The notes beneath the pieces are model-generated. The model was not told the origin of the DNA. It saw only the letters and a program-made list of their open reading frames with translations, and made no database searches. The position numbers were made by a program, and so were the translations under genes. Below, piece by piece: positions 18,101-25,964 of a stretch of 64,000 nucleotides of DNA. The DNA comes from a virus, in IMG/VR virus record IMGVR_UViG_3300017917_003866, positions 1 through 64,000 of that record; one strand, given 5' to 3'. The first letter of the stretch is position 1, and each line of letters starts with the position of its first letter.

Positions 18101-20208
18101 TTTGGACTATAGTTCCACCTATACTTATACCGCTTCCTTTTAATTTAGGTATGCTTGTTATTTTTATACCATTCATAGGTGGATTTATGCCTACACCTTT
18201 AGTTTACATAAAGGAATTTATAACGGGGAGTTCTTTATTTTTAACAGGTATTAGAGGTCCTAGATTTATCCCTAGAAAATCTGATCCTAAAATAAAAGAT
18301 CCATTAGAGAAAATAAAACAAGCTTTATCTTTCGGTATACCAGATAAACTAATACCTCTACCGGGATTCGGATTAGATAATTTAGATTCTGCTCCTAGAG
18401 TTCTAGGAGATATTAAAGCTAATCTTACAAAAATATTTGATAGCGTTCCCCCTCCTGGTAATTTACAACAGCTTAGGGATTTACAGAATAATGAAAGAGA
18501 ACTGAAAAGAAGAATAAAAGAAAAGGAAAGAGACTATAAAAGTAAATCTGCTTTATTAGATGTTCCTGAACCAGATATTTCTGCTGAGACTGAAGAATTA
18601 AAAAATATTATAAAACAGAGAAAGGATACTTTAAAATCTGTAATTAAAGACTATTTAAATAACAGTATACCAGATCCTAAATCTATATACTTTCCTAAGG
18701 ACAAAGATAAATTAAAAATAGACATTCCTGGTATAATAAAATCTCTTAGGATATTAAAAGAAATGAGAGCAAGCCTAGTTCCTGTTGATTGTCCCGATTT
18801 TATAAATTTCAAAGATGAAATGAGGGAGGTTTTAAAACTTATGCGTATAGTTTGTCCTCCTAAATACTTTTTAGAGAACTTTGAGGTAGCTAATTCTAGC
18901 AAAATATTCATGAGAAAGGATAAGGATCCGAGACTTATGACTGATGATGAATTTAGCGATCTAGTAAAACAGATAAGAGGTGTATCCCTTGTAATAACGA
19001 AAGTTATTCTTTGGGGAAATAAATTTTCAGTAATAAAGAAAGTAAGAGAGGGAGCTTTCTCGCCTATTGAAAATAGCGAATATGAGGGTGTTTTTAAATT
19101 TCCTGAAATAAAAATAACAAATTCAGCTCCCAAAGCACTTAAGTTTTTAAGAAAGAAAAATCCTATAATAGAGGCTATTAAAATAAGGATAATGGATGGA
19201 TTATCTAAAATAGAATATATCCCGGAGGATTTCTCTAGATATGTTAGATATGAAGGGGAAAATCCTATATTAGTTATAAGGGTTAAAGATCTAAAGAAAT
19301 TAGTTTCTAAAAAATTAGGATTAAGTAGAATAGGACCTTTTGATCCAATTAGACCACTAGACGAAGAAGAGCCATTAATATCTAGTTTCCCTTATCCCAA
19401 AGGACCTTTATCTTGTCTAGGTTCACTTAACGGAGGATTTGGTAATGCTGTAGCTGCTTTTGAGCTTCCTACGGTTTTTCCTTTGAAACAGGATCAGCTA
19501 ACACAAACTCCTGGGCTAGGCGGTATTATACAGGTTACTATTCCTGGATCTAAAGTAAAATCTTTTCTAACTGAATCTTTAATTAAGTCTTTAGACTCAG
19601 GAGCTCTTGAAGCTGCTTTCCCTGAGATAAATGATGTAAATTCTCCTAAGTTTTTAAATTTAGATCCTAATGATATACAAAAATTAAGTAAAACATTAGT
19701 TACTAATTTAATAAATCCGGAATCCCCTGATATACCTCCTTTCTTAAATATATTGAAGACACCTGTGTTTCCCCCTGCAAGGCCAACTGATATGATAGAG
19801 CAGGCTTTAATAGGATTAGGAGCACCTCCTCCTGCTAGGATAGTCTATAGTTTGTTCTGGGAATACTTTAAAAGTCTACCAAAAACTCCACTAGGAGATA
19901 AAATAGTGCTTCCAAAAATTAGTGCTTCCTCTGAATTACTAGCCAGAATACCTTGGCCTCTTGCGGTTCTTATAGGTAGAAATGTTTTAAATATATTAAA
20001 TCCTATAGCAATGAATGACGATCATCCCGTATGGAGAAGAATGAGTTTAAAGAATACATACTATGTTGTTTATATAGATGAATTTTTAAGAAGTGCAGCG
20101 GATGTTTCTGGATTGTTTAAGTTCTTTCTTGGATCTGCAGATCCGGTATATCCTATACCAGAACTCCCTTCTGAACTTAAAAAAGCTTTTAATATAAAAA
20201 AATATTAA
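15106..20208 (+). CDS. Very large virion protein, 1700 aa, with proline-rich hydrophobic block
   Basis: No family recognised. Residues 1-120 are acidic and helical. About 345-560 is coiled-coil-like, and about 800-870 is helical. Residues about 875-925 hold a cysteine cluster (C-P-P-V-C-C-G, D-C-P-T-M-F-Q-R-C-W-W, F-C). Residues about 935-1060 are unusually hydrophobic and proline-rich, alternating Pro with Ile/Leu/Phe (I-P-I-P-F-P-N-P, V-P-P-I-L-I-P-L-P-F). A charged coiled coil follows at about 1115-1165. Its place after the spike gene suggests a baseplate or tail-tip role. A tape-measure role is possible but the composition is not typical. It begins one base after the gp5-like stop. Confidence 0.6.
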   Translation: MAGDIGSRIDDLLGKDFSQMSTEEILGIISGGQDFNIPYEDLQSKEGFEKELEKSQKEVDSIIESLKPQPLPISIKDVEDLSCKYEGDDLYSRILIESVKKEDPKLYNDLLRSDEYRKNLPISENDLGVKIQGGRDLGFSKKIPSEGITKYLKKRKPDLLQKLNEKIFDNLDPLLLGKPSNSGSRKKRKMKILGFEIPLEFIMNKTQIVHVKIGGDEISIDGALERINSLLKKQNENSNPCDFKDIDENTQSERIDGFDSNFYPDGDDPIIDDDCLPGIPEDPITGDPILTKSSFDESLDEFCDPPIYEFKREEVKDPEPPSVDVNAIDACVNSALEKSKKLEDDVKVLARWQMIERNLEEILYHYEAIYEYQKSLYDNWLSRVPKNEGGDPSDFQIGISILTYNDQILIYQKELINQIQNYNNDKTVFLNNNNIFTENLFLLDVYDTELSDPELEQLFNDQINAGLSPINYDNLSQSWPINDGIIKFKENVEDIRSIMIEGNFISVIENKIQETQDLLDSAISSLSEKKGSPVSVEDVEKSFIPSNTATSDVYGQGNTALDINARVFKSPLEITLTGTSYTYDSYGYDFLKALEDFSVRYKTKFNKELGELQFELSFVTDYGSPLPYKKTKKPSKISFTGASSEPLSEVNEPDEQKIKIGNEHADNGGLLSDYFPEYLKSYQFLKIKNIKTGFPDVAKFYDFIEKIINTNDSKESIIAKIVEDRGILYGNLIEKSASNWLFFTAEERGDNDARDPSKTRPASFTEDSEPTPVFTDFYSNFKNKWNSKYLENKNAYIKPALDNLKNQARKAGEGLAKTLPASDVIGIRILENYLDVKKKYEQIKEIMLLAAQKINDVNESLSPENVEKRFSDIKCAGADSPPAEDDKENCPPVCCGEPGSDFKNGNYLMSSPPSSDCPTMFQRCWWKQFCEDVTKVGLLPYPNGLPPIEDPKYFLSAGPSVRLGLKYWPVGYLPPAFIPIPFPNPIDGNPYIRIPLPMIWTIVPPILIPLPFNLGMLVIFIPFIGGFMPTPLVYIKEFITGSSLFLTGIRGPRFIPRKSDPKIKDPLEKIKQALSFGIPDKLIPLPGFGLDNLDSAPRVLGDIKANLTKIFDSVPPPGNLQQLRDLQNNERELKRRIKEKERDYKSKSALLDVPEPDISAETEELKNIIKQRKDTLKSVIKDYLNNSIPDPKSIYFPKDKDKLKIDIPGIIKSLRILKEMRASLVPVDCPDFINFKDEMREVLKLMRIVCPPKYFLENFEVANSSKIFMRKDKDPRLMTDDEFSDLVKQIRGVSLVITKVILWGNKFSVIKKVREGAFSPIENSEYEGVFKFPEIKITNSAPKALKFLRKKNPIIEAIKIRIMDGLSKIEYIPEDFSRYVRYEGENPILVIRVKDLKKLVSKKLGLSRIGPFDPIRPLDEEEPLISSFPYPKGPLSCLGSLNGGFGNAVAAFELPTVFPLKQDQLTQTPGLGGIIQVTIPGSKVKSFLTESLIKSLDSGALEAAFPEINDVNSPKFLNLDPNDIQKLSKTLVTNLINPESPDIPPFLNILKTPVFPPARPTDMIEQALIGLGAPPPARIVYSLFWEYFKSLPKTPLGDKIVLPKISASSELLARIPWPLAVLIGRNVLNILNPIAMNDDHPVWRRMSLKNTYYVVYIDEFLRSAADVSGLFKFFLGSADPVYPIPELPSELKKAFNIKKY

Positions 20209-20228
20209 TTTCTTGGAAATTTTAATGC
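20207..20228 (+). terminator. Weak hairpin after the 1700-aa gene
   Basis: AATTTC and GAAATT form a 6-bp stem with a 3-base loop, starting inside the stop codon and followed by TTAATG. The stem is short and AT-rich, so termination activity is uncertain. It is placed where a boundary is expected, before the S1 gene and a 56-base gap. Confidence 0.2.
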
Positions 20229-20264
20229 AATTTTACACTACAAACAAAGATAAACCCAAATAAC

Positions 20265-21374
20265 ATGAAAAACAAAAATTTTAGTTCCTTCGATTATGAT
20301 ACAGCTGAAAGAGAAAGACTTGAAGCTATTTATAGTGGAACCTTTCCGGAGGAAAATAAAAAAATAACAGGAAAGGACATACAGAACAATTCTTCTGAAA
20401 GAATAACAGTAACATCGATTGATTTCGAAAAAGGAGTTGCCCTAGGCGAGACATCCTTTGGACAAACAATTATAATTGATACGAAGAAGGAAGAAAAAAA
20501 TATGAGAAAGCTAGGATATCCTTCTATAGAAATAAGTGAAGGACAAGTACTAGATGTTGTTATACAAAAAGATTCTTCTGGTTCTTTTAATGGATCTGTT
20601 TCTGCTGGATATGAAAAAGCACTTAAGAGTGAGCTTCATAGATCTATTAAAGATGAGGATTGTGCATTTAAAGTTAAAGTTAAGAATGTTTGTAACGGTG
20701 GATTCATGGTTGATCTATCAGGAATCGAATGCTTCCTACCTGGAAGTCTTGCTGCAGCAAACAGAATTATGAACTTTGCAGACTACGTAGGTAAAGAATT
20801 AACAGTAATGGTTGAAATCTATGATCAGAAGAGAGATATTTTTGTTGTATCGTTCAAAAAATATCTTAGAAAAATTATTGATAGAGAGGTTCAAAATCTT
20901 TCGTTTGCTACTAAATACCAAGGAACAGTTACTGGATTATCCAATAATGGTGTATTTGTTGAATGGGATGAGATCTATACAGGAATAATCTCTATTGATG
21001 ATTCTAACCGTGGATCGCTAGAAAAATACCAAGCAGGGGATACTGTAGAGTTCTATGTAATTGATATAAAAAATCCACAAAGAATCAATTTATCAGTTTC
21101 AGAGCCAAACGAAAAAATGAAAGCTGTCCAAGAAATGAAGGATAGTTCTTCCGAAGTTTTAGGGGAAAATACCAATTTGAAAATATATAAAGGAGAGGTT
21201 ACTAAAATTAAAACTTTCGGTATTTTCGTAAAAATGGAAAACGGATTGAACGGTCTTATCGAAAAAGAGAAATTAGTAAGTTCTATTAAAGAATATGAGG
21301 TTGGGCAATCGGTTGATTTCTCGATCTTGAGTGTGGATAGTTCCTCTCTCAAAATACAATTAATAGAGAAATAA
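20265..21374 (+). CDS. S1-domain RNA-binding protein, ribosomal protein S1-like
   Basis: Three clear S1/OB RNA-binding domains are seen at about 133-198, 215-280 and 306-368. Each has the V-x-G-x-V/F-V core (K-N-V-C-N-G-G-F-M-V-D, V-T-G-L-S-N-N-G-V-F-V-E, V-T-K-I-K-T-F-G-I-F-V-K) and a return strand. A degenerate copy lies at about 45-115. The N-terminus F-D-Y-D-T-A-E-R-E-R-L-E-A-I-Y resembles, from memory, the start of Bacteroidota ribosomal S1. The protein could bind the ribosome or phage mRNA and steer translation, replacing or competing with host S1. The 56-base leader lacks the GATATATA box found before several virion genes, suggesting separate timing. Confidence 0.85.
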   Translation: MKNKNFSSFDYDTAERERLEAIYSGTFPEENKKITGKDIQNNSSERITVTSIDFEKGVALGETSFGQTIIIDTKKEEKNMRKLGYPSIEISEGQVLDVVIQKDSSGSFNGSVSAGYEKALKSELHRSIKDEDCAFKVKVKNVCNGGFMVDLSGIECFLPGSLAAANRIMNFADYVGKELTVMVEIYDQKRDIFVVSFKKYLRKIIDREVQNLSFATKYQGTVTGLSNNGVFVEWDEIYTGIISIDDSNRGSLEKYQAGDTVEFYVIDIKNPQRINLSVSEPNEKMKAVQEMKDSSSEVLGENTNLKIYKGEVTKIKTFGIFVKMENGLNGLIEKEKLVSSIKEYEVGQSVDFSILSVDSSSLKIQLIEK

Positions 21375-21377
21375 AAA

Positions 21378-22820
21378 TTGGCTAATTTACTTACTAATGA
21401 TTTTTTCTACTCTTCTAAATTGGGTTTCGAATTTGAGTTTTATAGCAACTTAAATAGGAATGAGATTGCCAATGAATTAGGAAAAGTATTAGGAAAAAAG
21501 GTATTACTTTTTAATAAATATCACTCTAATTTTAAACCTACTAAGGACATTTTTAAGTTAGAGCCAGATTACTCAGGAGGATCCAAGATGGTTGAATTCA
21601 TCACGGGTCCTCTTCCTTATTTTGAGGCCATAGTAATACTAATTAAGACTTTAAAATGGATAGACGAAAATGGATACACGGATAAAAAATGTGCTTTCCA
21701 ATTTGGTGTGAGTATCGATACTTCAATTTATCCTGAAGTTCCCCCTATGGGCCAAATAAACACTCTCAAATATATTCTTGGATTTGATGAGAACTTCATA
21801 TATAAAAGATTTCCTGAGAGAATGGGATCACTATATGCTAAATCCATTAAGAGAATATTACCCATTAACAAATTTGTAGATCCTACTAACATTTCATTTA
21901 TAGATAAAAATCTATTTGAAGTACCTCTAGAAAAAAACATGGGAATTAATTTTCTAAAACTTCCTGAGGGGTATTTTGAAGTTAGATATCTAGGAGGTAA
22001 AGATTATCAAAAAAGATATACTGCGGTAAAAGAAGTAATTGATCATATAATCACTTATACTGTTGGTGTCTTAAGATACAATAACGGATTCACTGAAAAT
22101 GACTTAAAAGTGTTAAGAATGTTCTTAAATGAGATTTATAAGAACTCCTCAACATTTATAGATCCAGATACTTTCCAAAAGAATTATCCCCATATGAATA
22201 TAATGGTAGATCTTAGATCTGACCCACAGATATTAAGATCTTTCTTTATTAATATCAGGGAGGTTCTCTATGATTTAATAGTAGAGAATAATATTAAAGA
22301 GGGTATAATAAATTACGATAGCTCGCTAGGTAAATTTCAGCTTAAGGATATAAAAACAACTAGGGCTTACCTACTTAAAGATTATGATATACTCGAGGGT
22401 GAAATCTCCGGTAATGTATTAAATTGTAGAATGTTTAACTGTAAATTAAATGATTCTACTATAGAAGAATGTGATCTTATAACTAATAACGAAATAAACA
22501 GATCCAAGGTAATGATATCAGATCTTTACTTTACTAATTCTGTACATGACAGCTATATTGATAATAAAGACAAAGAAATAAACTGCGAGGTATTTGGAGG
22601 TATAATAAGATCTGGATTCATAGGAAAATTAGCTACGATATCACCAGAAACTGAGGTTGTTAAGGATGCTGAAGACGACAAGAAGTTAAAAGGAAGTTTA
22701 AAAAAGAAACAGTTTCCTAATAGGAATGAAGGAGATCAACCTTCTCAGCCTACTAGATTCTCTGATAACAATTCTAAACCTTCAGGTATACCTGGTATAA
22801 ACTTCAAATCAAATAATTAA
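21378..22820 (+). CDS. Amidoligase-like protein (GCS/ATP-grasp-type superfamily), 480 aa
   Basis: Residues 14-22 read K-L-G-F-E-F-E-F-Y, the metal-binding strand of the glutamine-synthetase-like carboxylate-amine ligases. L-E-P-D-Y-S, E-F-I-T-G-P-L-P and C-A-F-Q-F-G-V-S-I-D follow in the order seen in putative phage amidoligases. Residues about 340-430 contain pentapeptide-like beta steps (C-R-M-F-N-C-K-L-N-D-S-T-I-E-E-C-D-L), suggesting a beta-helix, and the tail is basic and Pro/Ser-rich. Such enzymes may form peptide-like bonds; a substrate cannot be named. The start is TTG at 21378, three bases after the S1 stop. The assignment is moderate because catalytic residues were matched by eye only. 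Confidence 0.45.
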   Translation: MANLLTNDFFYSSKLGFEFEFYSNLNRNEIANELGKVLGKKVLLFNKYHSNFKPTKDIFKLEPDYSGGSKMVEFITGPLPYFEAIVILIKTLKWIDENGYTDKKCAFQFGVSIDTSIYPEVPPMGQINTLKYILGFDENFIYKRFPERMGSLYAKSIKRILPINKFVDPTNISFIDKNLFEVPLEKNMGINFLKLPEGYFEVRYLGGKDYQKRYTAVKEVIDHIITYTVGVLRYNNGFTENDLKVLRMFLNEIYKNSSTFIDPDTFQKNYPHMNIMVDLRSDPQILRSFFINIREVLYDLIVENNIKEGIINYDSSLGKFQLKDIKTTRAYLLKDYDILEGEISGNVLNCRMFNCKLNDSTIEECDLITNNEINRSKVMISDLYFTNSVHDSYIDNKDKEINCEVFGGIIRSGFIGKLATISPETEVVKDAEDDKKLKGSLKKKQFPNRNEGDQPSQPTRFSDNNSKPSGIPGINFKSNN

Positions 22821-22826
22821 ATTGGT

Positions 22827-23606
22827 ATGACAGAAGCAGATCTAATACAGGAAATAAGAGACGATATATCTCATTCTTGTGCCTTACCTTATAACCTAAA
22901 TGAACAGGAGATAAAAAGGATTATAAAAAGAGCTAGAGCTTATTTTTACGATAATTATCAATATGCTGTAGAGGATAGAATATTTGTTTTAGGAAGGGAA
23001 TTATTTTCTACCCCTGCTTTTAGAGCAACTAGACAGATACAATTACCACAGTGTGTTAGATCTATATATGAAGTTAGGGAGGTAAACGGATCGGGATTAA
23101 TAGGAACACCGGATAAAGATTTTGGAGATTCTAAGTTATTAGGATCAGAACTTATGCTTTCTCCTTTTGCAGGAGATAACTTGGTTTATAGAACGGTTCT
23201 TTATTCTTTCTTTGATCTTGCTAAAGCATATTTATTAGAGACCTATGCTTTTAATTACAACAAAAATACTAAGAGACTTACAATACTTGGTAGAGATCCA
23301 AATAGAACATATCAAACTGATGGAGGAAGCTCATCTACTCTATTCACTGGTACTGATGTAGGTGTTAGAGCTTATATAGATATACCAGAAGAAAACCTAT
23401 ATGATGATGAGCTATTTGTTAGATTCTGTCTAGCAGAAGCTAAAATAAACATCGGTAGATTGCTAGGAACATTCGAATATAATCTTCCTGGTGGTGTAAG
23501 AGTTAACTATAATAATATACAAACTCTAGGAACCACAGAAAAACAGGAGATTATACAAATGATAAAAGACGAGAACACACCTTCATACTTCTTGCAGTGG
23601 AATTAA
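22827..23606 (+). CDS. Virion structural protein, 259 aa, possible neck or tail-completion protein
   Basis: Soluble protein with an N-terminal helical domain (L-I-Q-E-I-R-D-D-I-S, Q-E-I-K-R-I-I-K-R-A-R-A-Y-F-Y-D-N-Y) followed by a beta-rich domain (I-Q-L-P-Q-C-V-R-S-I-Y-E-V-R-E-V). This resembles small head-tail connector or tail-completion proteins, but no family is certain. It ends near D-E-N-T-P-S-Y-F-L-Q-W-N. It sits six bases after the amidoligase-like gene and directly before the gp25 and gp6 genes. Confidence 0.5.
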   Translation: MTEADLIQEIRDDISHSCALPYNLNEQEIKRIIKRARAYFYDNYQYAVEDRIFVLGRELFSTPAFRATRQIQLPQCVRSIYEVREVNGSGLIGTPDKDFGDSKLLGSELMLSPFAGDNLVYRTVLYSFFDLAKAYLLETYAFNYNKNTKRLTILGRDPNRTYQTDGGSSSTLFTGTDVGVRAYIDIPEENLYDDELFVRFCLAEAKINIGRLLGTFEYNLPGGVRVNYNNIQTLGTTEKQEIIQMIKDENTPSYFLQWN

Positions 23607-23627
23607 TTTATTGTGTTATTAATCCTT

Positions 23628-23638
23628 GGAATATATAG
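23628..23638 (+). promoter_or_regulatory. GGAATATATAG box, candidate late promoter
   Basis: A one-base variant of the recurring GATATATA box, in the 38-base gap before the gp25-like gene, six bases upstream of its ATG. Confidence 0.35.
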
Positions 23639-23644
23639 AACAAG

Positions 23645-24016
23645 ATGGCAAGATATTCTGAAATTTATCCAAGGAATCCTGATGATCCAAATTACAAAGA
23701 GGGACTTTTACATACTGATGACCAAGTAGAAATACTTATTGGTATGATTAAGAATTGTATGATGACTCGTCCTGGAGAGGTTCTTGGAGATCCTTATTTT
23801 GGTATAGATCTGGAGGGACTTATTTTCGATTTGGAAGTAGATCAAAACACTTTGACTAGAGCGATAGATTTACATCTACTTACTTATGTTCCTTTAGCAT
23901 ATTCTGTATTTAATGTGGAATTTCAGGTAGGTTTTATACAAGGAGAAACTAGAGATGCTTGTATTATAGATTTTGCAATAAAAGGAAACCCTATATTAGG
24001 AATTAAAATATTATAA
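23645..24016 (+). CDS. gp25: Baseplate wedge protein, gp25/GPW-like
   Basis: gp25 is the lysozyme-like-fold wedge protein conserved in contractile tails, type VI secretion and related systems. The family core is present: I-K-N-C-M-M-T-R-P-G-E-V at about 38-49, then D-P-Y-F-G-I-D-L, I-F-D-L, and the terminal strands F-N-V-E-F and C-I-I-D-F-A-I-K-G. The usual E-P-R near T-x-P-G-E appears as R-P-G-E-V. Length (123) is typical. The gp6-like gene follows two bases later, the same order as many contractile-tail operons. Confidence 0.85.
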   Translation: MARYSEIYPRNPDDPNYKEGLLHTDDQVEILIGMIKNCMMTRPGEVLGDPYFGIDLEGLIFDLEVDQNTLTRAIDLHLLTYVPLAYSVFNVEFQVGFIQGETRDACIIDFAIKGNPILGIKIL

Positions 24017-24018
24017 AG

Positions 24019-25716
24019 ATGGATTTATTATCAAAGAATAGAGCAAAAATATCAGATCTAATATCTCAAACTTTTGAGCTAATACAAGCAAGATATGGGA
24101 TGTCAAATCAGTTATTTACTGTTGCATCTGTATGGGGACAAATAATATTTGTACTAGACAACCTTTCGCAGTTTGTATTATTTTTTATTGAGGATTCTAT
24201 AACTGAATTAAACATAAATACTGCTACTCGTGAATCTTCTATATATGGTTTAGCTACATTAGCAGGGCATAACCCAACCAGAAATATATCTGCAAAAGGA
24301 GAAGTTTCAATTAAATGGAACGGAAAAAATGTAGAATCAATTGGTGGAAGTGCTGTACTTATACCAAGGAATTCTCAGATCAAATGCGTAAACAACGGTA
24401 AAACCTATCTATTAAAATTTCCTCAGGAATATACGAGATTAAATTTAGACGGAACGTCAAAGTTAATTTGTTCTATAATGGAAGGATCTCTCTCGATTAA
24501 TCAATATACAGGGAGTGGGGATTTTCTACAGAGTTTTAATGTATCGTCGAGAGGTACTTCAGGTATAGAAAACTTTGAAGTTTATGTTAAAGTTAATGGG
24601 GTAGAGTGGAAAAGGTATGATTCATTATATGATATACCTAGAAATGGTTTAGGCTATCTAGTAAAAAGCTCACTTATTTCTGGTATAGATATATTCTTTG
24701 GAAATAGAGATTTTGGATTACCTCCTGCTGCAGGTTCCAATATAGAGGTTACTTATTTAGAATCAGCGGGAAGCGGTGGAAATCTTTTATTAGATGATTC
24801 CTCTCAAGCAATCTTTAATTTTGATTCTGAGGGTACTGATTTATTCGGTAATACCGTTAGCTTATCTGAGATTCTTCAGGTATCTTGTACTATAGCTCCT
24901 CAAATGGGTGCTAATCAAGAATCTGTTGATTTAACAAGATTAATAGCTCCTAAAACATCTAGAAGTTTTGTTTTGGCTAATCCAACTAATTATATAACAT
25001 TCTTTGAAAAATTTGGACAGTTCTCTATAATAGAAGCTTTTACAACTTTTGATGACCAATATATTGATGATGATAATATTATTTATTTAATTCTTGTACC
25101 TGATATTCAGTTAACTTTAAAAAGTAATGAAACATATTTCGATATTCCTATTTCAAGATTTAAACTTACCCAACCTCAAAGGGATAGAATATATCAATTA
25201 TTAGACGAGAGCGGACAAAAAATAGTTACCACAGAGGTTAAGATATTAGACCCTGTTATAAAAAGGTATGTGGTAAATATAGCTTTAACTATGTTTGAAG
25301 GAAACGACCCGGATACACTAAAAACAACTATAACAAATACTTTGAGCGATTATTTTCTTAACATCCGAAGAAGAGATAAAATACCTAGATCTGATTTAAT
25401 TGCTGCAGTGGAAGAAATAGAGGGGGTTGACTCGGTATCTCTTTATTTTGTTGGTGAGGAAAACGAAGCAGCAAAAGCTCAAAATCCTAATTCTCCTGAA
25501 ATAGGATTCGATGAATTCGGAGATATAGTAATAGGCAAGGATGAGATAGTTGTTATATCGGGAGGATGGGAAGATAGAAACGGTATATTTTACGATCTAG
25601 GTGCAGGTATGGAAACTCTTTCTTCTATAAATATAGATATTAGAGCAATTGTTCCTTATACTTATAACTCAAGAGTAAATGGATTATTAAAGAGTTCTTT
25701 AAAAACAGGTAATTAA
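24019..25716 (+). CDS. gp6: Baseplate wedge protein, gp6/gpJ-like
   Basis: gp6 forms the ring that joins the wedges of the baseplate. This 565-residue protein has the Baseplate_J-type layout: an N-terminal helical region with R-E-S-S-I-Y-G-L-A-T-L-A-G-H (about 74-87), a beta domain with G-S-A-V-L-I-P-R-N-S-Q-I (about 111-122), and G-N-L-L-L-D near the middle. The C-terminal part carries I-P-R-S-D-L-I-A-A-V-E-E-I-E-G-V (about 453-468), the conserved J-protein alpha/beta segment. It starts two bases after gp25 and is followed by a small gene and gp7, matching T4 order 25-6-7 loosely. Confidence 0.82.
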   Translation: MDLLSKNRAKISDLISQTFELIQARYGMSNQLFTVASVWGQIIFVLDNLSQFVLFFIEDSITELNINTATRESSIYGLATLAGHNPTRNISAKGEVSIKWNGKNVESIGGSAVLIPRNSQIKCVNNGKTYLLKFPQEYTRLNLDGTSKLICSIMEGSLSINQYTGSGDFLQSFNVSSRGTSGIENFEVYVKVNGVEWKRYDSLYDIPRNGLGYLVKSSLISGIDIFFGNRDFGLPPAAGSNIEVTYLESAGSGGNLLLDDSSQAIFNFDSEGTDLFGNTVSLSEILQVSCTIAPQMGANQESVDLTRLIAPKTSRSFVLANPTNYITFFEKFGQFSIIEAFTTFDDQYIDDDNIIYLILVPDIQLTLKSNETYFDIPISRFKLTQPQRDRIYQLLDESGQKIVTTEVKILDPVIKRYVVNIALTMFEGNDPDTLKTTITNTLSDYFLNIRRRDKIPRSDLIAAVEEIEGVDSVSLYFVGEENEAAKAQNPNSPEIGFDEFGDIVIGKDEIVVISGGWEDRNGIFYDLGAGMETLSSINIDIRAIVPYTYNSRVNGLLKSSLKTGN

Positions 25717-25717
25717 G

Positions 25718-25963
25718 ATGGAAAAGAAAAGCTGGTATGAATTTATAAAATCTCAAAATGACGTTAGATCTAACGTTGGTTTTGATTACGAAAATAAGAT
25801 ATTTGAAAATACTCTTTCAAATCCTATATTACAAGGTGATGCCAATAGAATGGATATATTAGCCAGTATCGAGAGGGTAGTTTACTATTGGTTTGAAACT
25901 GCTAAGTATATAAAGAACTATATTAATTATACAGTTCCTAAGAACAATAAATACGTGAGATAG
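25718..25963 (+). CDS. Small baseplate-region protein, 81 aa
   Basis: Not recognised. It is squeezed between gp6 and gp7 with one base on either side, so it is almost certainly translated. It has W-Y-E-F-I-K at the start, a middle helix R-M-D-I-L-A-S-I-E-R-V-V-Y-Y-W-F-E-T-A and a basic end K-N-N-K-Y-V-R. A wedge accessory role is suggested only by position. Confidence 0.6.
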   Translation: MEKKSWYEFIKSQNDVRSNVGFDYENKIFENTLSNPILQGDANRMDILASIERVVYYWFETAKYIKNYINYTVPKNNKYVR

Positions 25964-25964
25964 A

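Noticed and set aside
18651-19133. 160-codon open frame on the minus strand
   Set aside because: Antisense shadow of the same 1700-aa gene; composition is low-complexity Leu/Ser/Ile and no family features are seen.
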